A stretch of 64,000 bases of DNA from Hyphomonadaceae bacterium (GTDB lineage Bacteria > Pseudomonadota > Alphaproteobacteria > Caulobacterales > Hyphomonadaceae): the NCBI GenBank assembly GCA_016714495.1, contig JADKDU010000007.1, forward strand, positions 196,795-260,794, given 5' to 3'. Shown here piece by piece: positions 25,275 through 33,422 of this stretch. The notes beneath the pieces are model-generated. The model was not told the origin of the DNA and did no database searches. It saw only the letters and a list, made by a program, of their open reading frames with translations. A program made the position numbers and the translations under genes. Position 1 is the stretch's first letter, and the number at the start of each line of letters is the position of its first letter.

Positions 25275-25444
25275 GGTGCGCCGCCCTGTCGGAACGTAGC
25301 GGGATTCTCGGTGAGGCGTTGTGTGTATGGGTTGGGGACAGCGCGTTGCGCGCACTTATGAACCGACTAAACACCACCAAAGAATCTAAGATTCAGATTC
25401 AATATAAGAGAAGAGTCCTTCTTCTCTCCTCCGCCAGGTGATGC

Positions 25445-26476
25445 TTGACCGACAGAAGATTGCTTAGAGTGCTCAACGGTGAACGGGTGGATCCTGTTCC
25501 TGTATGGATGATGCGTCAGGCGGGACGTCATCTTCCCGAATATCGGGAGGTGAGAGCGAAGGCGCGTGACTTCCTCGATTTTTGCTATTCCCCTTCCCTT
25601 GCCGCTGAAGCGACACTGCAGCCTGTTCGCCGCTACGGAATGGACGGGGCGATCCTCTTTGCCGATATCCTTCTCATCCTTGACGCGATGGGGCGAAATG
25701 TTCGCTTCCTCGAAGGTGAAGGCCCACGCGTTGATCCGGCGACGAAGGCGTCCGAGCTTGCACAGGTTCCGATCGAGAAAATCCTCGCGCGCCTTGCCCC
25801 TGTTGGCGAGACCGTTGAACGCGTTCGCGCGAGCCTGGATGATTCGACGACGCTAATCGGCTTTGCCGGATCGCCTTGGACAGTCGGCGTTTATGCGATC
25901 GAGGGGCGCGGCGGCACCGACAAGGCCGATTCGCGCAAGTTCGGTTACAGCCATCCTGAAGAACTGGACGGCATGCTCGAGCAACTTGTCGAGGCAAGCG
26001 CGCACTATTTGCTTATGCAGGCAAACGCCGGCGCGGATGCGTTGATGCTATTTGAAAGCTGGGCGGAAGGTCTGCCCGAAGATGCTTTTGAGCGCTGGGT
26101 GATCGGACCGACGGCCAGGCTCGTACAACGGGTGCGCGCGCTGGGTGTGAAACAGCCGATCATCGGTTTTCCGCGCGGCGCTGGCGGGCTGGTGCTGGAT
26201 TATGCGGAGCGGACGGGCGTGAACGCGGTCGGACTTGATACGGCCATTCCGTTGAAGCGCATTGCAGCGTCCTTGCCCAAGGGCATGCCTGTGCAGGGAA
26301 ATCTTGATCCAATGCGGCTGATTGCCGGCGGGCCTGCGATGGAAGCACGCGTGCGTGAGATCATCACCGCGCTGAAGGGCCGGCCGCATATCTTCAATCT
26401 CGGCCACGGCGTCACGCCGGAAACACCGATCCCGCATGTGGAATCGGTGCTTCGGACGATCCGGAGCATGACGTGA
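25445..26476 (+). CDS. hemE: Uroporphyrinogen decarboxylase
   Basis: 343 residues, converting uroporphyrinogen III to coproporphyrinogen III in heme synthesis. The substrate-binding PVWMMRQAGRHLPEYR motif is near residues 18-33; GFAGSPWTV and FNLGHGVTPETP are present. There is no in-frame ATG near the 5' end; the frame opens with TTG at 25445 directly after an in-frame stop and an AGGTGA ribosome site. A TTG at 25460 is an alternative. The start of translation lies at the origin edge. hemH overlaps its stop (GTGA). Confidence 0.95.
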   Translation: MTDRRLLRVLNGERVDPVPVWMMRQAGRHLPEYREVRAKARDFLDFCYSPSLAAEATLQPVRRYGMDGAILFADILLILDAMGRNVRFLEGEGPRVDPATKASELAQVPIEKILARLAPVGETVERVRASLDDSTTLIGFAGSPWTVGVYAIEGRGGTDKADSRKFGYSHPEELDGMLEQLVEASAHYLLMQANAGADALMLFESWAEGLPEDAFERWVIGPTARLVQRVRALGVKQPIIGFPRGAGGLVLDYAERTGVNAVGLDTAIPLKRIAASLPKGMPVQGNLDPMRLIAGGPAMEARVREIITALKGRPHIFNLGHGVTPETPIPHVESVLRTIRSMT

Positions 26477-27519
26477 CGTCTGAAAAAATCGCCGTCGTGC
26501 TGTTCAATCTCGGTGGGCCTGACGGGCCTGACGACGTGCAGCCCTTCCTGAAAAATCTTTTCAGCGATCCAGCGATCATTCGCTCTCCGCTGCCTGTCCG
26601 CTTTTTCGTGTCGCGTCTGATCTCGAAGACGCGCGCTCCGTCGGCACGCGAAAATTACGCGCGAATGGGTGGCGGCTCTCCCCTGTTGCCTGAAACGAAG
26701 AAACAGGCGGCGGCGCTCGAGGCCGAACTTGTGAAACGTGGGCGAAATTCCAAGAGCTTCATCGCCATGCGCTATTGGAAACCATATGCCGCTGAAGCCG
26801 TGAGCGAAGTTCTCGCCTGGGGCGCGACGAAGGTCGTTCTGCTGCCGCTTTATCCACAGTTCTCCACGACGACGAGCGCATCATCGTTCAAATCGTGGAA
26901 GGAAGCTGGCGGTCCTGCAGGCGCCGCCGTGTGTTGCTATCCTGATGTGCCGAGATTCGTTGAAGCACACGCGCGCAAGCTGATCGAAGCGTGGGAAGCA
27001 GCGGGCAAGCCGTCTAATGTGCGTTGCCTTCTGTCGGCGCACGGTCTTCCCGAGATCGTCGTGAAATCCGGCGACCCGTATCAATGGCAGGTCGAGCGAA
27101 CCGTCGCGGCGTTGAGGCCTCTGCTGCCATCTGAATGGGAAATCGAGATCTGCTATCAGTCGCGCGTTGGCCCGCTGAAGTGGATAGGTCCGCCGACAGA
27201 TGCGTCGATCGAAAAGGCGGCGATTGATGGCAAGGCGATCCTGCTGTCGCCGATCGCCTTCGTTTCCGAACACATCGAAACGCTGGTCGAACTCGACATC
27301 GAGTACAGGCATCTCGCCGACAAGCATGGCGTGAAACACTACATCCGCGCCCCCGCCCTTGGCGTTGATGAAGGCTTCATCGGCACGCTCGCCGACCTGG
27401 TCGAGGAGACACTCGCCGATCCCGACAAGTCGATCCGCTCGTCCTGCGGCGGCCGCATCTGTCCGGCCAACTGGCGCGACTGTCCGAACCGCCGCGCCTC
27501 GGTTACCAAAGCCGCCTGA
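26473..27519 (+). CDS. hemH: Ferrochelatase
   Basis: 348 residues with a GTG start overlapping the hemE stop. It inserts iron into protoporphyrin IX. The catalytic histidine is in LLSAHGLPE (about 185) and the metal-path glutamate in FVSEHIETLVELDIEY (about 265). The C-terminus CGGRICPANWRDCP is cysteine-rich (C-x4-C-x6-C), suggesting a [2Fe-2S] cluster like that described for the Caulobacter enzyme; this is inference. hemE-hemH-hemJ form one operon. Confidence 0.95.
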   Translation: MTSEKIAVVLFNLGGPDGPDDVQPFLKNLFSDPAIIRSPLPVRFFVSRLISKTRAPSARENYARMGGGSPLLPETKKQAAALEAELVKRGRNSKSFIAMRYWKPYAAEAVSEVLAWGATKVVLLPLYPQFSTTTSASSFKSWKEAGGPAGAAVCCYPDVPRFVEAHARKLIEAWEAAGKPSNVRCLLSAHGLPEIVVKSGDPYQWQVERTVAALRPLLPSEWEIEICYQSRVGPLKWIGPPTDASIEKAAIDGKAILLSPIAFVSEHIETLVELDIEYRHLADKHGVKHYIRAPALGVDEGFIGTLADLVEETLADPDKSIRSSCGGRICPANWRDCPNRRASVTKAA

Positions 27520-27530
27520 GGAGACGCTGA

Positions 27531-27962
27531 ATGTACGAATGGTTTCGCGCCATCCACATCATTGCGGTCATCGCCTGGATGGCGGGGCTGCTGATCTATC
27601 CGCGCCTGCTGGTTTATCGGCTCGAGGCGCTGGGCGACGAACGTTTCGAGACCGCAATGGACAAGGCCGCCGCTTCGACCAGCAAGATCATCCTCAACCC
27701 GACAATGGGTCTCGTCTGGTTGATGGGTCTCGCACTGATCGGCAGTAACTGGCAGTTTTATTTCACGCAGGCTTGGTTCTGGGGAAAAATCGTGCTGGTT
27801 CTGGGATTGTCGGGCTTCCACGGCTATCTGATCGGTCTCGGCCGGAAAATCTCGTCCGGGGAGCGTCCGATCGAGCCAAGAAAGCTCCGCATGCTCAACG
27901 AAATCCCCATGGTCATCGCGATATTGGCCGTCATCCTGGTGGTCGTTCAGCCCTTCGCCTGA
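27531..27962 (+). CDS. hemJ: Protoporphyrinogen oxidase HemJ
   Basis: 143 residues with four membrane helices, the oxygen-independent protoporphyrinogen IX oxidase common in Alphaproteobacteria lacking HemG/HemY. The conserved histidine is in FRAIHIIAVIAWMAGLLIYPRL, and the conserved lysine and arginine residues in KLRMLNE-PM near the third-fourth helices. Placed after hemH, as in many relatives. GAGACGCTGA precedes the ATG. Confidence 0.93.
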   Translation: MYEWFRAIHIIAVIAWMAGLLIYPRLLVYRLEALGDERFETAMDKAAASTSKIILNPTMGLVWLMGLALIGSNWQFYFTQAWFWGKIVLVLGLSGFHGYLIGLGRKISSGERPIEPRKLRMLNEIPMVIAILAVILVVVQPFA

Positions 27963-28125
27963 CGCGGTTACGGCCGTTTTTGCTTGACCGTTCAGCGTTT
28001 TGGGCCCTAAACCCAAACGTCGGCCGTCCGGTCGGCGTCCCAACTTCCCTTCCCATTTTTCCCAAAGACGTGTGCGCCTCGCGCCAGCTCCCAGGGCAAA
28101 ACCACAACCGAAATGTACCTAGCCA

Positions 28126-29427
28126 ATGACTGAAGACGTCACAGAAGTGCAGGAGCACGAGCATGAGCGCGTGTTCCTCAACGACCTGAAAAAGAAAACA
28201 CCGGCCGAACTGCTGGCCATGGCCGAAGAGCTCGAGGTCGAAGGCGCCTCGCTCCTGTCCAAGCAGGAATTGATGTTCGGCGTGCTCAAGGAGCTGGCCG
28301 AACGCGAAGTCGAGATCATAGGCCTAGGCGTGATCGAGGTTCTGCCCGACGGGTTCGGGTTCATGCGTTCGCCGCAGTCGAACTACCTGGCCGGCCCGGA
28401 CGACATCTACGTCTCGCCCCAGCAGATCCGCAAAATGGGTCTGCGCACAGGCGATACCGTCGAAGGCACGATCCGCGGCCCGCGCGATGGCGAGCGCTAC
28501 TTCGCCCTTGTCCGTGTCTCGACCGTCAACTTCGAAGACCCCGAACGCGCCCGCCACAAGGTGCCGTTCGACAACCTCACGCCGCTCTACCCGGACGAGC
28601 GGCTCCACATGGAGCCCAAGGATCCGACCAAGAAGGATCGTTCGGGTCGCGTGATAGATATCGTCGCGCCGATCGGCAAAGGCCAGCGCGCGCTGATCGT
28701 CGCGCCGCCCCGCACGGGTAAGACCGTGCTGCTGCAGAACATTGCGCAGTCGGTCGCTGAAAATCATCCCGAGTGCTATCTGATCGTGCTTCTCATCGAC
28801 GAGCGTCCCGAGGAAGTCACCGACATGCAGCGCTCCGTCAAAGGCGAGGTCATCTCATCGACGTTCGACGAACCGGCGACGCGCCACGTCGCTGTCGCCG
28901 AGATGGTGATCGAGAAAGCCAAGCGTCTGGCCGAGCATGGCCGCGATGTCGTGATCCTGCTCGATTCGATCACCCGCCTCGGCCGCGCCTACAACACCGT
29001 TGTCCCCTCCTCCGGCAAAGTTCTGACCGGCGGCGTTGACGCAAACGCCCTGCAGAAGCCGAAGCGCTTCTTCGGCGCTGCGCGCAACCTGGAAGAAGGC
29101 GGTTCGCTGACCATCATCGCAACGGCCCTGATCGAAACGGGCTCGCGCATGGACGAAGTCATCTTCGAGGAATTCAAAGGTACGGGTAACTCCGAGATCA
29201 TCCTCGATCGCAAAGTATCTGACAAACGCGTCTTCCCAGCCATCGACATTCTCAAGTCCGGCACACGGAAAGAGGAACTGCTCACCGATCCGAAGGAGCT
29301 GCAGAAGATCTACATCCTGCGCCGCATCCTCAATCCGATGGGCGCCCAGGATGCGATCGAATTCCTGCTCGACAAGATCAAGCAGACCAAGACGAACAGC
29401 GAGTTCTTCCAGGCGATGAACAATTAG
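28126..29427 (+). CDS. rho: Transcription termination factor Rho
   Basis: 433 residues. N-terminal Rho helix-bundle (LNDLKKKTPAEL), RNA-binding OSB fold (GFGFMRSP..YLAGPDDIYVS, about 75-100), ATPase with P-loop APPRTGKT near 195, Walker B VVILLDSITRL near 275 and the Q/R-loops GGVDANALQKPKRFFGAARN and FKGTGNSEI. A 163-bp leader separates it from hemJ. Rho often represses itself through its leader; the leader contains C-rich stretches (28040-28060) consistent with a rut site, but I cannot prove this. Confidence 0.97.
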   Translation: MTEDVTEVQEHEHERVFLNDLKKKTPAELLAMAEELEVEGASLLSKQELMFGVLKELAEREVEIIGLGVIEVLPDGFGFMRSPQSNYLAGPDDIYVSPQQIRKMGLRTGDTVEGTIRGPRDGERYFALVRVSTVNFEDPERARHKVPFDNLTPLYPDERLHMEPKDPTKKDRSGRVIDIVAPIGKGQRALIVAPPRTGKTVLLQNIAQSVAENHPECYLIVLLIDERPEEVTDMQRSVKGEVISSTFDEPATRHVAVAEMVIEKAKRLAEHGRDVVILLDSITRLGRAYNTVVPSSGKVLTGGVDANALQKPKRFFGAARNLEEGGSLTIIATALIETGSRMDEVIFEEFKGTGNSEIILDRKVSDKRVFPAIDILKSGTRKEELLTDPKELQKIYILRRILNPMGAQDAIEFLLDKIKQTKTNSEFFQAMNN

Positions 29428-29463
29428 GGCTGATCGCCGCCCTCTTCGCTGATCTCCAAATTG

Positions 29464-29496
29464 AAAACCCCGCCCTCTTATCGAGGGCGGGGTTTT
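29464..29496. terminator. Rho-independent terminator after rho
   Basis: 14-bp perfect stem AAAACCCCGCCCTC / GAGGGCGGGGTTTT with a TTATC loop and T-rich tail. It works in both directions, between rho and the convergent small gene at 29508. Confidence 0.93.
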
Positions 29497-29507
29497 GTTG
29501 TCTCAGG

Positions 29508-29792
29508 TCATTCCATCATCATCTCGGGCGTCTGCGCGGTCTCCTCGCGCCGCCACACGATGCGTGGCCTGTGTCCCGGCTCCGTCGGTGGAGCTTTTCT
29601 CGGGGCCGGCGGTTCCGCTTCCGCCACGCCCAGTCTTTCCCGCAACTCGCTGATCGTCACTGCTCGCCCGTTACGCATTCCAGAACTCCCGTTATCCGGC
29701 CGCCAAACCGGGTTGTACGCCTGTTCGTCGTTCAAGTGGTCGCTGATCCTTTCTGTTTCGCCCGCTGTCCTTTTCTTCCGCCCACGGAGCAA
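29508..29792 (-). CDS. Small basic hypothetical protein
   Basis: 94 codons beginning with TTG, or 56 residues from an internal ATG at 29678 (MRNGRAVTISELRERLG). The sequence has a helix-like ISELRERLG segment followed by a Pro-rich stretch and an acidic/Met tail (EMMME). The shared terminator at 29464-29496 and the protein-like composition argue for a real gene. Family not recognised; start uncertain. Confidence 0.4.
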   Translation of the reverse strand: MLRGRKKRTAGETERISDHLNDEQAYNPVWRPDNGSSGMRNGRAVTISELRERLGVAEAEPPAPRKAPPTEPGHRPRIVWRREETAQTPEMMME

Positions 29793-29954
29793 GTTTCGTC
29801 CGACGAGGTTTCCATGATCTCAACAGCGCGCGTCCGATGCGCGTTCACCCGAAAAAACTTCGCGGACATCTTTCGTGCGCCGCAAGCGCGATCGAAACCT
29901 TGCGTGAAGACTTTTGCGGTTGCAGTTGGGCGGAGCAGATCCATCGAATGCCCC

Positions 29955-30260
29955 TCAGCTCATCGCCACGACATACGCGCATGCCGCAAGCACAAGGGCC
30001 ACGGGCGTCATCGTGAAACGTTCTGGCTTCGAGCGGGAGAGCGCATTCATCACGACCCCCAGTGACAGAAATCCTGCGACTAGCCACGCGCCGTAGACAA
30101 GAAGCGACACGAGACTGACGACGCGCAACGGAGCGGGCAGTCTTTCATGCGCCCCGCCCCATGCAAACCGGCCAAGCGGCGCTCCAGCCCCCAACGCGAT
30201 TTGGAGCGCGCACAACCCGGCGATCACGCTGGCGAGGACGAAGGCTGCGCTCTCGGTCAT
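29955..30260 (-). CDS. Small multi-pass membrane protein
   Basis: 101 residues starting MTESAAFVLASVIAG. Three or four hydrophobic segments with a conserved-looking loop APLGRFAWGGAHERLP and a VVMNALSRSKPER loop. The arrangement is that of a small conserved membrane protein of unknown function. It is divergent from the 2OG oxygenase gene at 30376, with a short promoter-containing gap. Confidence 0.7.
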   Translation of the reverse strand: MTESAAFVLASVIAGLCALQIALGAGAPLGRFAWGGAHERLPAPLRVVSLVSLLVYGAWLVAGFLSLGVVMNALSRSKPERFTMTPVALVLAACAYVVAMS

Positions 30261-30375
30261 GGCTCGTCCCCTGTCCTGCACGATCATTGAACGCGGTCGC
30301 CGGCTGCGCACATTGCTTTCCCGTCCCGGTTGGTCCGCGCTTCCCTCAGGAGCGATCCAGCCCTACCAAGCCCGC

Positions 30376-30981
30376 ATGACCCTATCGCGTCTCTTCGTCA
30401 CCGAAATCTACCGCGACGCCATCGGCTCGGCGGAGCTGAACGCCGATCTGCTCGACGCCGCGAAAATGCTGGCGAAGGAGGACAAGGCTGGGCGCGCTTG
30501 GTGCAAGGAGCATGGGTATCAGGGCTACACATCCTATTCGTCGCTCGACGACCTGCCGCAGCGTGCAACTTGCTTTGACCAACTCGTTCGGGTGATGAAG
30601 CCGCATATCGAGACCTTCGCCGGCCAGCTTCAGCTGGACCTGCGGGGCAAGCGCGTGAAGCTCGACAATATCTGGGTCAACGTGCTCGATCCGGGCGGAT
30701 CGCATACCGGCCACATCCATCCGCACTGCGTGCTCTCGGGAACCTATTATGTGCGCGTGCCTGACGGAGCGTCATCGCTGAAATTCGAGGACCCGCGCCT
30801 GCCGATGATGATGGCGGCGCCTGCCCCGCGCGAGGATGCGGACGAGGAGCATCGCCGCTTCGTCTATGCCGCGCCGAAAGCGGGCGATCTCCTGTTGTGG
30901 GAGAGCTGGCTGCGCCATGAGGTTCCGCCCAATCGCGCAAGTTCCGCGCGCGTCAGCGTGAGCTTCAACTACCGGCTCTAG
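30376..30981 (+). CDS. Putative 2OG-Fe(II) oxygenase (TIGR02466 family)
   Basis: 201 residues. The family pattern is visible: an N-terminal LFVTEIY strand, WCKEHGYQGYTSYSSL, WVNVLDPGGSHTGHIHPHCVLSGTYYVRVP (first Fe-binding histidine, about residue 112-115), then the distal histidine in WLRHEVPPN and SVSFNYRL at the end. These proteins resemble prolyl-type 2-oxoglutarate dioxygenases, with unknown substrates. I chose the ATG at 30376; earlier in-frame codons are non-coding. Confidence 0.88.
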   Translation: MTLSRLFVTEIYRDAIGSAELNADLLDAAKMLAKEDKAGRAWCKEHGYQGYTSYSSLDDLPQRATCFDQLVRVMKPHIETFAGQLQLDLRGKRVKLDNIWVNVLDPGGSHTGHIHPHCVLSGTYYVRVPDGASSLKFEDPRLPMMMAAPAPREDADEEHRRFVYAAPKAGDLLLWESWLRHEVPPNRASSARVSVSFNYRL

Positions 30982-31102
30982 GCGCGCAATGTGTAATTCA
31001 CGTTCTGCGGAGCGACCACGCGCGCACCTATCGAGGCGTGGCGGCGCGGGTCTAGTCTTCCTACCAAGTCGGGTCATCGGGGACATGGCAGGGAGAAGAT
31101 CA

Positions 31103-32191
31103 ATGAAGCTCAGGATTCTTGCGGCCACCGCGATCGCCGGCGCCATCGCCGCGATCGGGCTTTCGGCGGCAGCCGCTCCGGGCGGCGAGACAAAGCTGCA
31201 ATCCGCCGGGGCCCTCGCCTTTGCTCCGAATGGCGTGTTGTTGATCGGCGACTCGGCCGCTGGCCAGGTCGTCGCTCTCGAGACGGGCGACACGGCCAAG
31301 GCCGGCGCCGGCAAGGTCGAGATCGCGGACCTCTCCGGCAAGATCGCCGCCCTGCTCGGCACGACAGCGGACCAGATCGCCCTCAATGATGTGGTGGTGA
31401 ACCCGGCTTCGGGTTCGGTCTACATCTCAGTTGCGCGCGGTCTTGGACCGCAGGCTGCGCCGGTGATCCTGAAGGCGGATCGTGCGGGCAAGCTGACCGA
31501 GGTGAAGGTCGAGACGCTGAAGCGGTCGTCGGTTGCGTTGTCCGATGCGCCTGCGCCGGACGCCAAGAATGCGCGCGGCCAGGCGATCCGCCAGGAAGCG
31601 ATCACCGATCTTGGCTATGTCAACGGACAGGTTCTGGTGGCCGGATTGTCGAACGAGGAATTCTCCTCGTCGATGCGGACAATCGCCTACCCGTTCTCGA
31701 GCGGCGCCAAGGGCGCGTCGATCGAAATGTATCATGGCGCGCATGGTCAGTATGAGACGGCGGCGCCGGTGCGGACGTTCATGACCTATGATGTCGGCGG
31801 CAAGCCGAACGTGCTCGCTGCTTACACCTGCACGCCCCTGGTCAAGATTCCGGTCGAGCAGTTCAAGGCGGGCGCGAAGATCAAGGCGACGACGATTGCC
31901 GAGCTTGGCAACCGGAACCGGCCGCTCGACATGATCGCGTACAAGAAGGATGGGCGTGACTTCATCCTGATGGCGAACTCGGCGCGCGGCGTGATGAAGC
32001 TCGATGCGGCGAAGCTGGAAACCTATCAGCACATCGCAACGCCGATCGCCGACAAGGCTGGTGTTCCCTACGAGACGATTGCCGACTTGCAGGGTGTGAC
32101 GCAGCTGGACAAGGTTGACGATATGTCGGCCGTGATCGTCGTCGCGGCGGCCGACAAATCGACCTCGCTTAAGACGATCGCCCTTCCCTGA
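31103..32191 (+). CDS. Exported hypothetical protein, possible beta-propeller
   Basis: 362 residues with a signal peptide ending ...GLSAAAAP. The rest contains repeated strand-like units (GALAFAPNGVLLIGDSAAGQVVAL, VNPASGSVYISVARG, LGNRNRPLDMIAY, DFILMANSARGVMKL), suggesting a beta-propeller of the NHL/WD type. No catalytic motif seen. GGGAGAAGATCA precedes the ATG at 31103; an ATG at 31085 is also in frame. It lies just before the Big_5-like lipoprotein gene and may be co-transcribed with it. Confidence 0.7.
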   Translation: MKLRILAATAIAGAIAAIGLSAAAAPGGETKLQSAGALAFAPNGVLLIGDSAAGQVVALETGDTAKAGAGKVEIADLSGKIAALLGTTADQIALNDVVVNPASGSVYISVARGLGPQAAPVILKADRAGKLTEVKVETLKRSSVALSDAPAPDAKNARGQAIRQEAITDLGYVNGQVLVAGLSNEEFSSSMRTIAYPFSSGAKGASIEMYHGAHGQYETAAPVRTFMTYDVGGKPNVLAAYTCTPLVKIPVEQFKAGAKIKATTIAELGNRNRPLDMIAYKKDGRDFILMANSARGVMKLDAAKLETYQHIATPIADKAGVPYETIADLQGVTQLDKVDDMSAVIVVAAADKSTSLKTIALP

Positions 32192-32205
32192 GATATCCAG
32201 GCGGC

Positions 32206-33318
32206 ATGATCGCAACCAAGCATTTGATCCGGGCGGCGGGCAGGAGGCTTGCCGCCCGGTCTTTTATCTTGGGCGCGGCTCTCTTCCTCTCTGCATGTGG
32301 CGGGGCGGAGCCGGCGATCACTTATTCTGAGGGTGTTGTGCGCGCGTCAGGCTGGAATGGACCTGCGCCCGCTGACGGCTGGGAGAGCGTGCTTATCGTG
32401 AGGGTGAGTGCGGATGAAGCTGCTCCCGCCATGCTGGGCGAGTATGCGGAGAGCGGTGGCGTGATTACATTCACGCCGCGCTTTGCGCCATCACCTGGCG
32501 TCGAATTGCACGCGACGTTTCATGCGAACCAATCTACGCTTGAGACGACGTTCGGCGAGCCGGCCAAGGCGATCGCGGCGACGACGCGGGTGGCGAATCT
32601 CTATCCGTCTACGGATGAGTGGCCGGAAAACACGCTCAAGATGTATCTGACATTCTCGGCGCCGATGGCCGCGGGTGAGGCTTACACGCACATCAAAGTG
32701 CTCGATGATCAGGGGCGCGTCATTGTTCAGCCCTTCGTCGAGTTCGAGCAGGAGTTGTGGGATGCGTCCGGGACGCGGCTCACCGTGCTGTTCGATCCGG
32801 GGAGAATCAAGCGAGGGCTGGTCGATAATGAAGGTTCAGGCCCGCCGCTTGTCGCGGGTCGCACCGTGACGATCGAAATTGATCCGACATGGCGAGATGC
32901 GAGCGGCGCGTCGCTGGCGGAAAAATTTGTTCGCGTTGTTCGCGTCACGCCGGCGGTGCGCGATGTGGTTCACGTGAAACGTTGGAAGTTAGATGCGCCG
33001 CGCGCGAGCGATGCGGATCTTGTCGTGACCTTCGATCGACCGATGGATCATGCGCTCGCGCAGAGGGCGATTTCGGTGACGAAGGATGGCGCACGCATCG
33101 CGGGACAAACGCGGGTCACGGATGCAGAGACGGTCTGGCGTTTTACACCTGAGGCGCCTTGGGCGCCGGGCGGTTATTTCATCGCGGTCGATGGCGTCAT
33201 CGAGGATCTGGCGGGGAACCGTCCGGGCAAGATGTTTGACGTCGACACGTCCGACCCTGCACAGTCGACAGAGGCGACGGCCGTGACAGCCATTCCGTTT
33301 GAAGGTCCGAACCGCTGA
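32206..33318 (+). CDS. Lipoprotein with Ig-like (Big_5/SbsA) domains
   Basis: 370 residues. A hydrophobic start ends in a LSAC lipobox (cysteine near 31). Two repeats resembling bacterial Ig-like Big_5 modules are visible: NTLKMYLTFSAPMAAGEAYTHI (about 145-165) and DADLVVTFDRPMDHALAQRAI (about 267-287) with FTPEAPWAPGGYFIAVDG near the end. The role is probably cell-surface binding or scaffold. Starts 15 bases after the upstream exported-protein gene. A near-parS sequence lies inside it (32966-32981). Confidence 0.75.
   Translation: MIATKHLIRAAGRRLAARSFILGAALFLSACGGAEPAITYSEGVVRASGWNGPAPADGWESVLIVRVSADEAAPAMLGEYAESGGVITFTPRFAPSPGVELHATFHANQSTLETTFGEPAKAIAATTRVANLYPSTDEWPENTLKMYLTFSAPMAAGEAYTHIKVLDDQGRVIVQPFVEFEQELWDASGTRLTVLFDPGRIKRGLVDNEGSGPPLVAGRTVTIEIDPTWRDASGASLAEKFVRVVRVTPAVRDVVHVKRWKLDAPRASDADLVVTFDRPMDHALAQRAISVTKDGARIAGQTRVTDAETVWRFTPEAPWAPGGYFIAVDGVIEDLAGNRPGKMFDVDTSDPAQSTEATAVTAIPFEGPNR
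32966..32981. promoter_or_regulatory. Degenerate parS-like site in lipoprotein gene
   Basis: TGGTTCACGTGAAACG: the CACGTG core and right arm match parS, but one base of the inner 14-mer differs (GG for GT). It could be a weak ParB site or chance. Confidence 0.35.
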
Positions 33319-33422
33319 GCGCCCCTCCACAGCTCGAAGCGAGCCGCGAAAGTTGCGCCGCCCCTATCCGCGAGTTAACTTCCCGCCGGCGCTACCGGCG
33401 TGTTGATGCCGATCCTGGGCGG

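Larger units (their letters stand above)
25049..25444. other. oriC: Putative chromosomal replication origin (Cori-like)
   Basis: A 396-bp gap between divergent ppsR and hemE, the same flanks as the Caulobacter crescentus origin. Seen directly: two TTAA-N7-TTAA CtrA-type boxes (25237-25251, 25260-25274), a DnaA-like box (25113-25121), eleven GANTC sites between 25145 and 25417, a perfect 8-bp inverted repeat GACTCATG/CATGAGTC (25187-25194, 25206-25213), and a more AT-rich stretch at about 25365-25420 that could unwind. The hemE promoter must also lie here. The combination and synteny make an origin likely; no functional proof. Confidence 0.85.

Noticed and set aside
25441..25467. ATG at 25441 as hemE start
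   Set aside because: It is out of frame with hemE and stops after eight codons; the TTG at 25445 is in frame.
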